Notes: generated from the sequence alone by a model not told the origin. Positions 42,536 to 51,901 are shown, numbered from the stretch's first letter. The stretch is DNA of 64,000 bases from Brevibacillus_H sp041920465 (GCA_041920465.1 JBHGXW010000067.1:1-64000); one strand, 5' to 3'. Made by a program: numbers and translations.

Positions 42536-42719
42536 AAATCTTCACCTCAAAAACTCCTGGTAACGTAAGGAGTTATCTTCCTAAAAGAATAGAATACCAC
42601 ATATTATCCACAATTAACAGCGAAGAGAAAAAGCAACCGGCATTTTTGGGTTGCTTTCTATTTATCCACAGTATAGTCGTTCTTACTTTAATCAAAACAG
42701 GCCAACCTGTTTATCCACA
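42435..42719. other. Cluster of four perfect DnaA boxes between mnmE and jag
   Basis: TTATCCACA occurs at 42435-42443 (inside the 5' end of mnmE), 42604-42612, 42662-42670 and 42711-42719, all in the same orientation. The intergenic part also holds a hairpin AAAGCAACC/GGTTGCTTT-like (42630-42657) with terminator form on the minus strand. Confidence 0.8.
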
Positions 42720-42732
42720 ATAAAAAAGAGCA

Positions 42733-42763
42733 AAAAAAAAGAGGCTTTTTCTCAAGCCTCTTT
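42733..42763 (-). terminator. Terminator of the rpmH-rnpA-yidD-yidC-jag operon
   Basis: GAGGCTT and AAGCCTC form a hairpin overlapping the jag stop codon, followed on the minus strand by a run of nine T. Confidence 0.85.
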
Positions 42764-43375
42764 AGGAGCAACAACAATATAACGTTGGGGCTCTTCCCCT
42801 TCACTAAACGTAACAACGTCAGGCCGCTTCTGCAAGAAAGCATGAATCACTTTTCGCTCAGCTGCAGACATAGGTTCCAGCCGCACATTGCGGTTGGTCT
42901 GCACTGCTTTTTTGGCGATGCGCTCAGCCAACTGCTCAAGCGTTTCTTTCCGACGCAGACGGTAACTCTCCGCATCAAGAACAATTCGTACATGCTTCTC
43001 AGCGTGACGGTTTGCTACAACATTGACAAGATACTGCAAAGCGTCCAAGGTTTGTCCTCGACGGCCGATGATTATTCCAAGATTGCTACCTAAGATGTCG
43101 AACAAGATGCCTTCTTCATGTGGTCGAGTCTCAATTCTGCCGTCTACCTTCATGTTAACCAAGACATCAGTAAGGAATTTCTTTCCCTCTTCGATCGGAT
43201 CATAGTGGAATTCAACTTCAACTTTCGCATCGCGTGTCCCAATCAGACCAAATAACCCTTTGCTTGGTTCTTCCAAGACTCGAACGGTCACTCGATCACG
43301 CGGCACCCTCAATTCCTGTAAGGCTTTTTCGATAGCATCATCAATCGTTTTCGCCGTGGCCACCACCTTTTTCAC
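42752..43375 (-). CDS. jag: RNA-binding protein Jag/KhpB
   Basis: A 207-aa protein with an N-terminal Jag domain (about 1-50, KGLFGLIGTRDAKVEV), a KH domain with the loop GIIIGRRGQTLDALQYLVN (about 100-125) and a C-terminal R3H domain (about 140-205, with the RKVIHAFLQ motif). It starts with GTG, and GTGA overlaps the yidC stop. In relatives it pairs with KhpA and affects division and sporulation. Confidence 0.95.
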   Translation of the reverse strand: MKKVVATAKTIDDAIEKALQELRVPRDRVTVRVLEEPSKGLFGLIGTRDAKVEVEFHYDPIEEGKKFLTDVLVNMKVDGRIETRPHEEGILFDILGSNLGIIIGRRGQTLDALQYLVNVVANRHAEKHVRIVLDAESYRLRRKETLEQLAERIAKKAVQTNRNVRLEPMSAAERKVIHAFLQKRPDVVTFSEGEEPQRYIVVAPKEA

Positions 43376-44136
43376 TTGGCGGTTCCCTCCTTAGGACTCA
43401 ACTGCTTATCCTTGTCTCGATATAAGAAATAGGTTTGAACAATTGTAAACAAGTTACCATATACCCAATAGAGTGATAATGCTGATGGCAATGTTACGGC
43501 GATAGCCAAAATCATCAGCGGCATCATCACCAGCATCATTTGCATCTGAGGATTGTTTTGGGTAACTGATCCCATCATCTTCTGCTGCAAGAAAGTGGTA
43601 GCTGCAGCCAGGATTGGCAGCACGTAATACGGGTCCGGACTTCCCAAAGACATCCATAAAAAGGTATGTGTTTTAATTTCCGGCGTACGGCTGATCGCAT
43701 GATAAAACGCAATCAGAATGGGCATTTGCACCAAAAGCGGAAAACATCCGGCAAGCGGATTCACGTTATTCTTTTGGAACAACAGCATAGTTTCTTGCTG
43801 TGCCTTCTGCGGATCGTTCTTGTGTTTTTCGCGAATTTTTTGAAGTTCGGGCTGCAGGGATTGCATTACCTTCGAACTCTTAATCTGCTTAACCATTAAT
43901 GGAAGAATGATTAAGCGGATAATAATCGTTGCTACAAGAATACCTAAACCATAGCTTCCTCCAAGAATCATGGAAGATTCTTTGATTAGCCAAGAAAGCG
44001 GCCAAACAAAATACTTGTCCCAAATACCGGTAGCGTCTGGGCCGATTGGAGGAGGATTTTTAACGCCGCTGCCGCATCCTGCAAGGAGGACCATGATAAT
44101 TCCTAACAGGAGCATCAATACAATACGTTTTCGCAA
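43372..44136 (-). CDS. yidC: Membrane protein insertase YidC (SpoIIIJ/OxaA)
   Basis: An about 254-aa lipoprotein insertase. Signal and lipobox LLAGC near residue 19, then five membrane segments, with the conserved arginine of the hydrophilic groove in TIIIRLIILPLM. The TTG at 44136 is chosen because AAAGGAGG lies 9 nt before it; upstream ATG frames have no ribosome binding site and would put polar residues before the signal. It folds and inserts membrane proteins. Confidence 0.94.
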   Translation of the reverse strand: MRKRIVLMLLLGIIMVLLAGCGSGVKNPPPIGPDATGIWDKYFVWPLSWLIKESSMILGGSYGLGILVATIIIRLIILPLMVKQIKSSKVMQSLQPELQKIREKHKNDPQKAQQETMLLFQKNNVNPLAGCFPLLVQMPILIAFYHAISRTPEIKTHTFLWMSLGSPDPYYVLPILAAATTFLQQKMMGSVTQNNPQMQMMLVMMPLMILAIAVTLPSALSLYWVYGNLFTIVQTYFLYRDKDKQLSPKEGTAK

Positions 44137-44161
44137 AGGGATATTCCTCCTTTGATTGAAA

Positions 44162-44386
44162 TCATTTTTTCTTGTGTTCCGGAACGGGGTCAAACCCCCC
44201 AGGATGAAAAGGATGGCACTTCAAAATTCGCTGAATCGCCAACCAGCCACCCTTCACAGCCCCAAACCGTTTTACTGCCTCAAGAGCGTAATGCGAGCAT
44301 GTAGGGGCAAACCGACAAGATGGCGGCTTTAGCGGAGAAATAAAGATTTGATATCCCCGAATCAACCAGACAAGGATTTGCTTCAT
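44162..44386 (-). CDS. yidD: Membrane protein insertion efficiency factor YidD
   Basis: A 74-aa protein with the full YidD pattern: RGYQIFISPL, CRFAPTCSHYALEAVKRFG and GGWLAIQRILKCHPFHPGGFDPVP. It abuts rnpA and precedes yidC in the standard rpmH-rnpA-yidD-yidC-jag operon. Confidence 0.96.
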   Translation of the reverse strand: MKQILVWLIRGYQIFISPLKPPSCRFAPTCSHYALEAVKRFGAVKGGWLAIQRILKCHPFHPGGFDPVPEHKKK

Positions 44387-44761
44387 CTATCCTTCATCCT
44401 TGCTTCTTCTATGTATTTCGCTTTTATTTATGATATTTGCCCGCTTCATTACATGTAGCAGCGAACCTTTGAACATATCATATGTCATCTCTGTAGTAGG
44501 AGGTCTCGCGATAATTACAAAATCAATAGAATCAACAATCTGATCCTCCAGCTCAGTCAACGCTTCCCGAATTAATCGCTTCACACGATTCCGCATTACA
44601 GCGTTTCCAATCTTTTTACTGACTGAGATGCCTGCACGAAACTTGGTTTGATCCTCTTTTTGCAGCACATACACCACAAATTGTTTGTTCGCCGAGGACT
44701 TTCCTTGCTGAAAAACAACTTGAAACTCCTCATTCTTCTTAAGTCGATGCGAGTGATGCAA
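44387..44761 (-). CDS. rnpA: Ribonuclease P protein component
   Basis: A 124-aa basic protein with the RNR motif: ISVSKKIGNAVMRNRVKRLIREA. It supports the RNase P RNA in tRNA 5' processing. It starts at a TTG (MHHSHRLKKNEEF) with AGGGG 9 nt upstream. It lies 143 bp from rpmH. Confidence 0.96.
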   Translation of the reverse strand: MHHSHRLKKNEEFQVVFQQGKSSANKQFVVYVLQKEDQTKFRAGISVSKKIGNAVMRNRVKRLIREALTELEDQIVDSIDFVIIARPPTTEMTYDMFKGSLLHVMKRANIINKSEIHRRSKDEG

Positions 44762-44904
44762 GGCTTACAACCCCTAACATCAACATTATAGTAAAAAAAG
44801 TGAATACCATCCACCTAGTATACCCAATTTGGGCCTTTTTTTTATCCTTATGATTCGACGACATAGGACATAAATAGAAAAAAAAGGCCACTACATTTTG
44901 TGGC

Positions 44905-45039
44905 CTAAGCAGAAAGTACTTTTCTACCTTTACGACGACGAGCTGCCAGCACTTTACGGCCATTTTTTGTGCTCATGCGCTTGCGAAACCCGTGATCTTT
45001 TTTACGTTTACGGTTATTTGGATTAAAAGAAGGTTTCAT
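44905..45039 (-). CDS. rpmH: 50S ribosomal protein bL34
   Basis: A 44-aa ribosomal protein read directly on the minus strand: MKPSFNPNNRKRKKDHGF, ending GRKVLSA. It is the complete family length. GGAGGTG lies upstream of the ATG. It is the first gene of the rnpA operon and divergent from dnaA. Confidence 0.97.
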   Translation of the reverse strand: MKPSFNPNNRKRKKDHGFRKRMSTKNGRKVLAARRRKGRKVLSA

Positions 45040-45077
45040 GTTGTATACACCTCCATCCTCAAAAGGCATTCTTTCGC

Positions 45078-45106
45078 ATTATAAGGAGAATACATGAAAA
45101 AGTCAA
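45078..45106 (-). promoter_or_regulatory. Sigma-A promoter of rpmH
   Basis: On the minus strand TTGACT (45101-45106) and TATAAT (45078-45083) are separated by exactly 17 bp. Confidence 0.85.
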
Positions 45107-45162
45107 GGAATTTCCCTTCCAATTTCACCTTGCTTTATCCCCAAAAAATTATTTCCCGAAGT

Positions 45163-45500
45163 TGTGGACAAGAAAAATATCCACATTCTTTTTATCTACA
45201 AGGATATCTACAGCTTGTACACAAAATATAGAGGTGTGAATAGTTGACTGATACTATAAGTTGTGTTTGTGGATAAGTGCCAAAAAACCGTTGATATCAC
45301 TCATTTTATCTGTTATTATGTTTGTGTTTTACATGGTGAATAAGTAAATCAGCCTATCGGTTTTTTCCACAGTATGTGGATAAATTTGTGGACAGTTCTT
45401 CATTCTTGTGAAAATATTCATCCACAGGATTGAGGATAATCGTCTTCTTTTTTTCGCTCTACTTTCGGAAATCAGCCTTTATGAAATAGAATTATCCACA
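45163..45500. other. oriC DnaA-box cluster upstream of dnaA
   Basis: Perfect DnaA boxes are at 45268-45276 and 45375-45383 (TGTGGATAA) and 45492-45500 (TTATCCACA). One-mismatch boxes are at 45163-45171, 45177-45185 and 45418-45426. The region is AT-rich, lies between divergent rpmH and dnaA, and gene orientation switches here. This is the upstream half of a bipartite Bacillales-type origin. Confidence 0.9.
45291..45319 (+). promoter_or_regulatory. Sigma-A promoter of dnaA
   Basis: TTGATA (45291-45296) and TATTAT (45314-45319) are 17 bp apart. Nearby DnaA boxes imply autoregulation. Confidence 0.65.
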
Positions 45501-45529
45501 TTTGTATGTGATGGAAGGGGGGATTTTTG

Positions 45530-46891
45530 GTGGATGCTGCTATAACTGAACTTTGGCGAAAAGTCCTCGCAAAAATAGAAAAAACATTAAGCAAACCGAG
45601 CTTTGATACATGGTTAAAAGCAACGAAAGCGACTACGTTAGAAGAAGACGCACTCATTGTGACAGCTCCGAATGAATTTGCCCGTGACTGGCTGGAATCA
45701 CGTTATTCGCCGCTTATTACTGATACACTCTATGAAACAACGGGCATTAATATGAAAGTAAAATTCGTCGTTCCCCAAAATCCCGATTTGCACCTGCACG
45801 ATGAGATTCCCATGGCGCGCGTTAAGGAAACGGTACAATTACCGGCTGCTGACGACCAACCGCCCAGCATTTTAAACCCCAAGTATACATTTGATACATT
45901 TGTCATCGGTTCAGGAAATCGCTTTGCCCATGCTGCTTCCCTTGCAGTAGCCGAAGCGCCGGCAAAAGCATACAATCCACTTTTCATCTACGGGGGCGTA
46001 GGGCTTGGAAAAACCCACTTGATGCATGCTATAGGACATTACGTTATTCAGCATAATCCATCTGCTAAAGTGGTATACCTGTCGTCTGAGAAATTTACCA
46101 ACGAGTTCATTAACTCCATTCGAGACAACAAAACGGTTGAGTTCCGTAATAAATATCGCAGTGTCGATGTTTTATTGATTGACGATATTCAATTTTTGGC
46201 CGGGAAAGAGCAGACCCAGGAAGAATTTTTCCATACATTTAATGCTCTGCATGAAGAAAGCAAACAAATTATCATATCTTCCGACCGTCCGCCAAAAGAA
46301 ATTCCAACATTGGAAGATCGGCTTCGTTCCCGCTTCGAATGGGGACTGATTACCGATATTCAGCCACCGGATCTGGAAACTAGGATTGCTATCCTAAGAA
46401 AGAAAGCCAAGGCAGAAAACCTTGATATACCAAATGAAGTTATGGTTTATATCGCTAATCAAATCGACAGCAATATCCGCGAATTAGAAGGTGCACTTAT
46501 CCGGGTTGTAGCTTATTCTTCTCTGATTAATCGCGATATTGACACGAGTTTGGCATCTGAAGCGTTGAAAGACATCATTCCGTCTTCGAAACCGCGCGTT
46601 ATTACGATCATGGATATTCAGCGGGCTGTTGGTGATCTTTTTAACTTAAAACTGGAAGATTTCAAGGCCAAGAAGCGGACTAAATCGGTAGCATTCCCGC
46701 GTCAAATCGCCATGTATCTGTCTCGTGAATTAACAGATTCTTCCCTCCCGAAAATCGGAGATGAATTTGGCGGCAGGGATCATACAACCGTCATTCATGC
46801 TCATGAAAAAATCTCGAAATCACTAATGACCGATGCTCAACTTCAACAAACCGTACAGACTCTGATTGAGAAATTGAAGAACGGAAACTAG
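45530..46891 (+). CDS. dnaA: Chromosomal replication initiator DnaA
   Basis: A 453-aa AAA+ initiator. Domain I (about 1-85, LWRKVLAKIEKTLSKPSFDTW) is followed by a linker, domain III with Walker A GGVGLGKTHLMHA and Walker B VLLIDDIQFLAGKEQTQEEFFHTFN, and domain IV with the DnaA-box recognition helix GGRDHTTVIHAHEK. The GTG at 45530 has AGGGGGG 7 nt upstream; a TTG one codon earlier is too close. Confidence 0.98.
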   Translation: MDAAITELWRKVLAKIEKTLSKPSFDTWLKATKATTLEEDALIVTAPNEFARDWLESRYSPLITDTLYETTGINMKVKFVVPQNPDLHLHDEIPMARVKETVQLPAADDQPPSILNPKYTFDTFVIGSGNRFAHAASLAVAEAPAKAYNPLFIYGGVGLGKTHLMHAIGHYVIQHNPSAKVVYLSSEKFTNEFINSIRDNKTVEFRNKYRSVDVLLIDDIQFLAGKEQTQEEFFHTFNALHEESKQIIISSDRPPKEIPTLEDRLRSRFEWGLITDIQPPDLETRIAILRKKAKAENLDIPNEVMVYIANQIDSNIRELEGALIRVVAYSSLINRDIDTSLASEALKDIIPSSKPRVITIMDIQRAVGDLFNLKLEDFKAKKRTKSVAFPRQIAMYLSRELTDSSLPKIGDEFGGRDHTTVIHAHEKISKSLMTDAQLQQTVQTLIEKLKNGN

Positions 46892-46910
46892 CTGTGAATA
46901 AATAGGAAAG

Positions 46911-46943
46911 GCCTATACACACTTTACCCACATGTGTATAGGC
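46911..46943 (+). terminator. Terminator after dnaA
   Basis: GCCTATACACA (46911-46921) pairs with TGTGTATAGGC (46933-46943), an 11-bp perfect stem 20 nt past the dnaA stop. The tail is only weakly T-rich. Confidence 0.65.
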
Positions 46944-46966
46944 TATCTTCGTTCTGTTTCAAATGG

Positions 46967-47035
46967 TTATCCACAAATTCACAGCGTCTATTACTACTTC
47001 TGTGAAAAAATAATTCCTTAATCTATTAACTTATG
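46967..47035 (+). other. Basal unwinding unit: DnaA box, DnaA-trios and AT-rich element
   Basis: A perfect TTATCCACA (46967-46975) is followed by a short GC-containing stretch, then CTA-TTA-CTA-CTT (46988-46999), whose complement reads 3'-GAT-AAT-GAT-GAA, the DnaA-trio pattern known from Bacillus subtilis. A very AT-rich segment to about 47030 follows. This is the probable strand-opening site between dnaA and dnaN. Confidence 0.7.
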
Positions 47036-47083
47036 CATGAGAAAACTTCAATATTCCATCCCATGTATGGAGGTTCACTGATT

Positions 47084-48223
47084 ATGCAAATAACCGTTCA
47101 ACGCGAAAAATTGGCTACAGCCGTTTTACATGTCATGAAAGCCGTATCCACTAGAACTACTATTCCTATTTTGACAGGGATTAAACTGAAAGCAGATGCA
47201 GAAGGTTTAACCTTAACAGCGAGTGATTCGGATATTTCCATTGAAGTTCATATCCCACTTGAAGAAGCAGATGAATGGGGAGTAACTGTTCATCAGACTG
47301 GCAGTATTGTACTTCCTGCACGTATTTTCAGCGAAATCGTCCGCAAATTACCGGGAAATGAAGTTCACTTGCTTGTTGACGAGCGGTTGACTACATTAAT
47401 TCAGTCCGGACAAGCCGAATTCACCATTAATGGGATGAATGCCAACGAATTTCCGCAGCTTCTACAGTTGGAGGAAGAAAAAGTATTCAGCATTCCCAGT
47501 GATTTGTTAAAAACCATGATTCGCCAGACTGTCTTTGCTGTGTCAACCTCCGAGATGCGTCCGATCCTTACCGGAGTGATGTGGTCGTTAGAGAACGGCC
47601 AATTGAAGTTTGTCTCTACCGATAGTCATCGTTTAGCTAGCCGTGTAGCTGTGGTAGAATGTTCTCAAGACCTTCGTTTTCACAATGTTGTCGTGCCTGG
47701 CAAAAGCTGTAACGAGTTGGTCAAGATTTTGGACGATGACCAGACGCCTGTCGATATTGTTGTAGGGGAAAATCAAATTTTGGTGAGGTCTAACCATATT
47801 TTGTTCTATTCCCGCTTACTGGAAGGAACTTATCCGGATACTTCCCGGATTATTCCGCAGGGAAGCAAGACGGAGATGGTGGTAAACACCAAGGAGTTTC
47901 TGCATTCGATCGAGCGTGCTTCTTTGTTAAGCCGTGAAGGAAAGTCCAATGTCGTGCGCCTGGCTACGCTTACTGACGGCAATGTTGAAATCTCCTCCAA
48001 TGCACCGGAAATTGGTAAAGTAATGGAAATCGTCTATCCGGTATCATTAAATGGGGAAGAATTAAAAATTTCCTTTAATGCAAAATATATGATTGATGCG
48101 TTGCGCTCCGTTGACAGCAGCGAGATTCGCGCCAGTTTCACAGGTGCGATGAGTCCATTTATCATACGCCCCACCGATAATGATTGGATTCTGCATTTGA
48201 TCCTGCCTGTCCGTACTTACTAG
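47084..48223 (+). CDS. dnaN: DNA polymerase III beta subunit (sliding clamp)
   Basis: A 379-aa clamp protein made of three similar domains, beginning MQITVQREKL. RPILTGV and the DSHRLA block and the C-terminal ILPVRTY end are conserved. GGAGG before the ATG at 47084 decides the start. It is followed by rlbA and recF in one run of genes. Confidence 0.97.
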   Translation: MQITVQREKLATAVLHVMKAVSTRTTIPILTGIKLKADAEGLTLTASDSDISIEVHIPLEEADEWGVTVHQTGSIVLPARIFSEIVRKLPGNEVHLLVDERLTTLIQSGQAEFTINGMNANEFPQLLQLEEEKVFSIPSDLLKTMIRQTVFAVSTSEMRPILTGVMWSLENGQLKFVSTDSHRLASRVAVVECSQDLRFHNVVVPGKSCNELVKILDDDQTPVDIVVGENQILVRSNHILFYSRLLEGTYPDTSRIIPQGSKTEMVVNTKEFLHSIERASLLSREGKSNVVRLATLTDGNVEISSNAPEIGKVMEIVYPVSLNGEELKISFNAKYMIDALRSVDSSEIRASFTGAMSPFIIRPTDNDWILHLILPVRTY

Positions 48224-48251
48224 AACTTGATCTTGTAGGAGGATTATCCGA

Positions 48252-48470
48252 ATGAACCAGCTCGTATCCATTTACACCGAATATATACCCCTCGGTCAGT
48301 TTTTAAAATTGGCCGGGATTATTGATACGGGTGGGATGGCGAAAGCGTTTCTGGCGGAGGTTCCGATTAAAGTAAACGGAGAATTGGACAACCGCCGTGG
48401 ACGTAAGTTATATCCGGGGGACAAAGTAGAAGTAGAAGGCTATGGAATGTATGAAGTGACCGGTAAGTGA
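48252..48470 (+). CDS. rlbA: S4-domain RNA-binding protein (RlbA/YaaA)
   Basis: A 72-aa protein with an S4 RNA-binding fold: IPLGQFLKLAGIIDTGGMAKAFLAE, VKVNGE-like IKVNGELDNRRGRKLYPGDKV. TAGGAGG gives a strong start. It has its standard position between dnaN and recF and is thought to act in ribosome assembly. Confidence 0.93.
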   Translation: MNQLVSIYTEYIPLGQFLKLAGIIDTGGMAKAFLAEVPIKVNGELDNRRGRKLYPGDKVEVEGYGMYEVTGK

Positions 48471-48485
48471 GAGGGGATCGGTGTC

Positions 48486-49604
48486 TTGCTTTTACGTAAC
48501 TTACAAGTCAAGAACTATCGGAACTATTCTTCCTTGTCTCTCTCATTCGATAAGAGTATCAATTTGTTTGTGGGTAACAATGCTCAGGGAAAAACCAATC
48601 TCCTTGAATCCATCTATGTATTGGCTTTGGCCAAATCTCATCGTACAGCACGAGATAAAGAACTGGTTGGTTGGGGTTCTGATTATGCGACAATCCGTAG
48701 CGAGATAGAACGGCGCTACGGATCTGTTCGTTTAGAGATACAATTGACGAACAAGGGGAAAAAAGCAAAGGTCAACGGACTGGAACAGCGAAAACTGAGT
48801 GAATATATTGGAGCTTTAAACGTGGTCATGTTTGCTCCCGAAGATTTGGCTATTGTAAAAGGAGCGCCTGCCCAAAGACGGCGCTTTCTTGATATGGAAA
48901 TTGGCCAGGTTTCGCCCACTTATTTATATTATCTTAGCAATTACAACAAAGTCTTGGCCCAGCGAAATCAGCTGCTGAAAGACCTTTTGGCAAAAAAAGA
49001 ATATTCAACCGAAATGCTCTCAATCTGGAATATCCAATTGGCTGATTTAACGGTAAAATTGTTAAAGAAGCGTTTTGAGTTTCTGCGTAAGCTGGAGGAA
49101 TGGGCTCAATCCATCCACTCCGGTATTACCAACGGCAAAGAGATCCTGACGATCCATTATGAAAACACTTCGCCCGTACGCGAAGAAATGGACAGTTCTT
49201 TTGCCAATCAGATCATGGTAGAATCATTAGAACAGCTTTTTGAAAAAGAAAAGCAAAGAGGAAGCACACTGATTGGTCCTCATCGTGACGATTTCTCACT
49301 AAAAGTAAACGGTGTCGATGTGCAAACGTACGGTTCGCAGGGACAACAAAGAACGACAGCTCTTTCGTTAAAGTTGGCGGAGATTGAGTTAATCAAGGAG
49401 GAAATCGGTGAATATCCAATCCTGCTGCTTGATGATGTTTTGTCCGAACTTGATGAACACAGACAAACCCTGCTGTTGGAAACCATCCAAGAAAAAGTGC
49501 AGACGTTTGTAAGTACGACTGGTGTGGAAGGATTAAAACATCAGGTATTACAGCAAGCAGCCCGTTTTACGGTAAAAGAGGGCCAAATTACGGCAGAAAG
49601 TTAA
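48486..49604 (+). CDS. recF: DNA replication and repair protein RecF
   Basis: A 372-aa ABC-type ATPase. Walker A GNNAQGKTNLLES, signature GSQGQQRTTALSLKLAE and Walker B PILLLDDVLSELD are intact. It loads RecA at gaps. It begins with TTG with AGGGG 9 nt upstream, 15 bp after rlbA. Confidence 0.97.
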   Translation: MLLRNLQVKNYRNYSSLSLSFDKSINLFVGNNAQGKTNLLESIYVLALAKSHRTARDKELVGWGSDYATIRSEIERRYGSVRLEIQLTNKGKKAKVNGLEQRKLSEYIGALNVVMFAPEDLAIVKGAPAQRRRFLDMEIGQVSPTYLYYLSNYNKVLAQRNQLLKDLLAKKEYSTEMLSIWNIQLADLTVKLLKKRFEFLRKLEEWAQSIHSGITNGKEILTIHYENTSPVREEMDSSFANQIMVESLEQLFEKEKQRGSTLIGPHRDDFSLKVNGVDVQTYGSQGQQRTTALSLKLAEIELIKEEIGEYPILLLDDVLSELDEHRQTLLLETIQEKVQTFVSTTGVEGLKHQVLQQAARFTVKEGQITAES

Positions 49605-49615
49605 GGTGGTATGGC

Positions 49616-49909
49616 ATGTTTATCCATATAGGTGGGGATACTGTTGTGAGCACCAAGGAAGTCATTACCATCATTGATCATCAATCGGCGAAAACATCCA
49701 AAATCACAAGGAAATTCATACAGGATGAGCGAAAGAATAAGGTTTTGGTAGAAGAAGATATGGAGGAAACGAAATCCTACGTCATCACCAAAGACACCAT
49801 ATATTGTTCGCCAATTTCTTCGCTAACTCTTAAGCGACGAGCACAGTTTGTAAACAGCTTGGACCAATTTCCTTCTGTGCAAACTGATTTGAAGGAGTTG
49901 ACAGAGTAG
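49616..49909 (+). CDS. remB: Extracellular matrix regulator RemB (DUF370)
   Basis: A 97-aa protein of the RemA/RemB family. MFIHIGGDTVVSTKEVITIID and the C-terminal YCSPISSLTLKRRAQF are the recognised blocks. The last base of its stop overlaps the gyrB GTG. In Bacillus subtilis it affects biofilm matrix expression. Confidence 0.9.
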   Translation: MFIHIGGDTVVSTKEVITIIDHQSAKTSKITRKFIQDERKNKVLVEEDMEETKSYVITKDTIYCSPISSLTLKRRAQFVNSLDQFPSVQTDLKELTE

Positions 49910-51834
49910 TGGAACAAGTATCAACCAAGGAAACCAATTATGATGCTAGTCAGATACAAGTCTTAGAAGGTTTGGAAGCAGTCAGAAAACGGCCTGGCAT
50001 GTACATTGGTTCAACCAGCAGCCGCGGACTGCATCATCTTGTCTGGGAAATTGTAGATAACTCGATAGATGAAGCATTAGCCGGTTATTGTGATGATATT
50101 CATGTATATATTCGACCGGATAATTCTATCCGTGTAATTGATAACGGTAGGGGGATTCCTACCGGTATTCATGAAAAGACCGGGAAATCTACCGTTGAAA
50201 CGGTCTTAACGGTTCTCCATGCAGGGGGAAAATTCGGAGGCGGCGGATACAAGGTTTCTGGTGGTCTTCACGGTGTAGGCAGCTCCGTAGTTAACGCCTT
50301 GTCCGAGTGGCTGGAAGTAGAGGTTCGCCAAAACAACAAGGTATATTTCATGCGTTTTGATCATGGAAATCCGGAGGCTGATCTTGCGGTAATCGGGGAA
50401 ACCGATCAAACCGGCACGACTGTAACGTTTAAGCCGGACCCGACTATTTTTACCGAGACGACCATTTTTGATTACGAAGTTTTGCAAAAACGCATTCGTG
50501 AGCTGGCCTTTCTCAACAAAGGATTGAGAATTACTCTGCATGACGAGCGGGAAGGGCAGGAAAAAACAGAAGAGTTCTATTACGAAGGCGGGATTATCTC
50601 CTTCGTAGAGTACCTGAACAAAAACCGGGTGAAACTTCACGATGAAGTCATATATTGTGAAGGGGAAAAAGACGGTTTGCAAGTAGAGGTTGCTATTCAA
50701 TATAACGATAGCTATGTAAGTAATATTTACTCATTCGCCAATAATATCAACACACATGAAGGCGGAACCCACGAATCCGGCTTTAAGACTGCGCTTACTC
50801 GTGTTATTAACGACTACAGCCGCAAATTTAATTTCCTCAAGGAAAAAGATCCGAACCTTTCCGGCGATGATGTCCGGGAAGGCATTACGGCTATTATCTC
50901 TGTAAAGATTCAGGAGCCGCAATTTGAAGGACAAACCAAAACCAAACTGGGCAACTCGGAAGCGAGAAGTGTGACTGAAGCGGTCTTCGGCGAAAAGTTC
51001 CAAAGCTTCATGGAAGAAAATCCAGCCGTGGCGAAGAAAATTGTGGAGAAAGCGTTGATGGCTGCCCGCGCCAGAGAAGCGGCGCGTAAAGCCCGTGAGT
51101 TAACCCGCCGGAAAAACGCGCTGGAAGTAAGCGCATTGCCGGGTAAACTTGCCGACTGTTCGTCCAAGGATGCGTCCGAGAGCGAATTGTTTGTGGTAGA
51201 GGGTGATTCCGCAGGCGGGTCCGCGAAGCTTGGCCGTGACCGTCATTTTCAGGCCATTCTGCCGCTAAGAGGTAAAGTATTAAACGTAGAAAAATCGCGC
51301 TTAGACAAAATCTTGGCAAACAACGAGATACGTGCGATTATCACGGCATTGGGAACCGGTATAGGGGAGGACTTCGATATCTCCAAGGCACGTTACCACA
51401 AGATTGTCATCATGACAGATGCCGACGTTGACGGCTCACACATCCGTACTTTGCTCCTTACGTTCCTTTATCGCTATATGCGTCCGTTGATTGAAGCGGG
51501 ATATGTATATATCGCGCAGCCTCCGCTGTTCAGCATCAAACAAGGCAAGCAAATCTATTACGCCTACAATGACCGGCAAAAAGACGAGATTCTTGCCAAT
51601 TTGAAACAGGTTCCGAAACCGGCGATTCAGCGTTACAAAGGTTTGGGTGAAATGAATGCGGAACAGCTGTGGGAGACTACTATGGACCCGGCAGCACGCA
51701 CTCTTCTGCAAGTGAGCCTGGAAGATGCGATGGATGCTGATATGGTGTTTGAAACCTTGATGGGCGACGAAGTGGAGCCGCGCCGCGAATTCATTGAAGA
51801 ATACGCGAGAAATGTGCGAAATCTGGATATTTAA
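49909..51834 (+). CDS. gyrB: DNA gyrase subunit B
   Basis: A 641-aa ATPase subunit of gyrase. GHKL ATP-binding motifs: EIVDNSIDEALAGYC, DNGRGIPTG and GGLHGVGSSVVNALS. The TOPRIM domain has EGDSAGGSAKLGRDR and TDADVDGSHI. The C-terminus DI is complete. It starts with GTG overlapping remB. Confidence 0.98.
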   Translation: MEQVSTKETNYDASQIQVLEGLEAVRKRPGMYIGSTSSRGLHHLVWEIVDNSIDEALAGYCDDIHVYIRPDNSIRVIDNGRGIPTGIHEKTGKSTVETVLTVLHAGGKFGGGGYKVSGGLHGVGSSVVNALSEWLEVEVRQNNKVYFMRFDHGNPEADLAVIGETDQTGTTVTFKPDPTIFTETTIFDYEVLQKRIRELAFLNKGLRITLHDEREGQEKTEEFYYEGGIISFVEYLNKNRVKLHDEVIYCEGEKDGLQVEVAIQYNDSYVSNIYSFANNINTHEGGTHESGFKTALTRVINDYSRKFNFLKEKDPNLSGDDVREGITAIISVKIQEPQFEGQTKTKLGNSEARSVTEAVFGEKFQSFMEENPAVAKKIVEKALMAARAREAARKARELTRRKNALEVSALPGKLADCSSKDASESELFVVEGDSAGGSAKLGRDRHFQAILPLRGKVLNVEKSRLDKILANNEIRAIITALGTGIGEDFDISKARYHKIVIMTDADVDGSHIRTLLLTFLYRYMRPLIEAGYVYIAQPPLFSIKQGKQIYYAYNDRQKDEILANLKQVPKPAIQRYKGLGEMNAEQLWETTMDPAARTLLQVSLEDAMDADMVFETLMGDEVEPRREFIEEYARNVRNLDI

Positions 51835-51901
51835 TGCAGATAAAGACTCAATTTAACATGGAACTCGTTCAATAAAACCAAGATTCAAAACCATAATAAA
51901 T

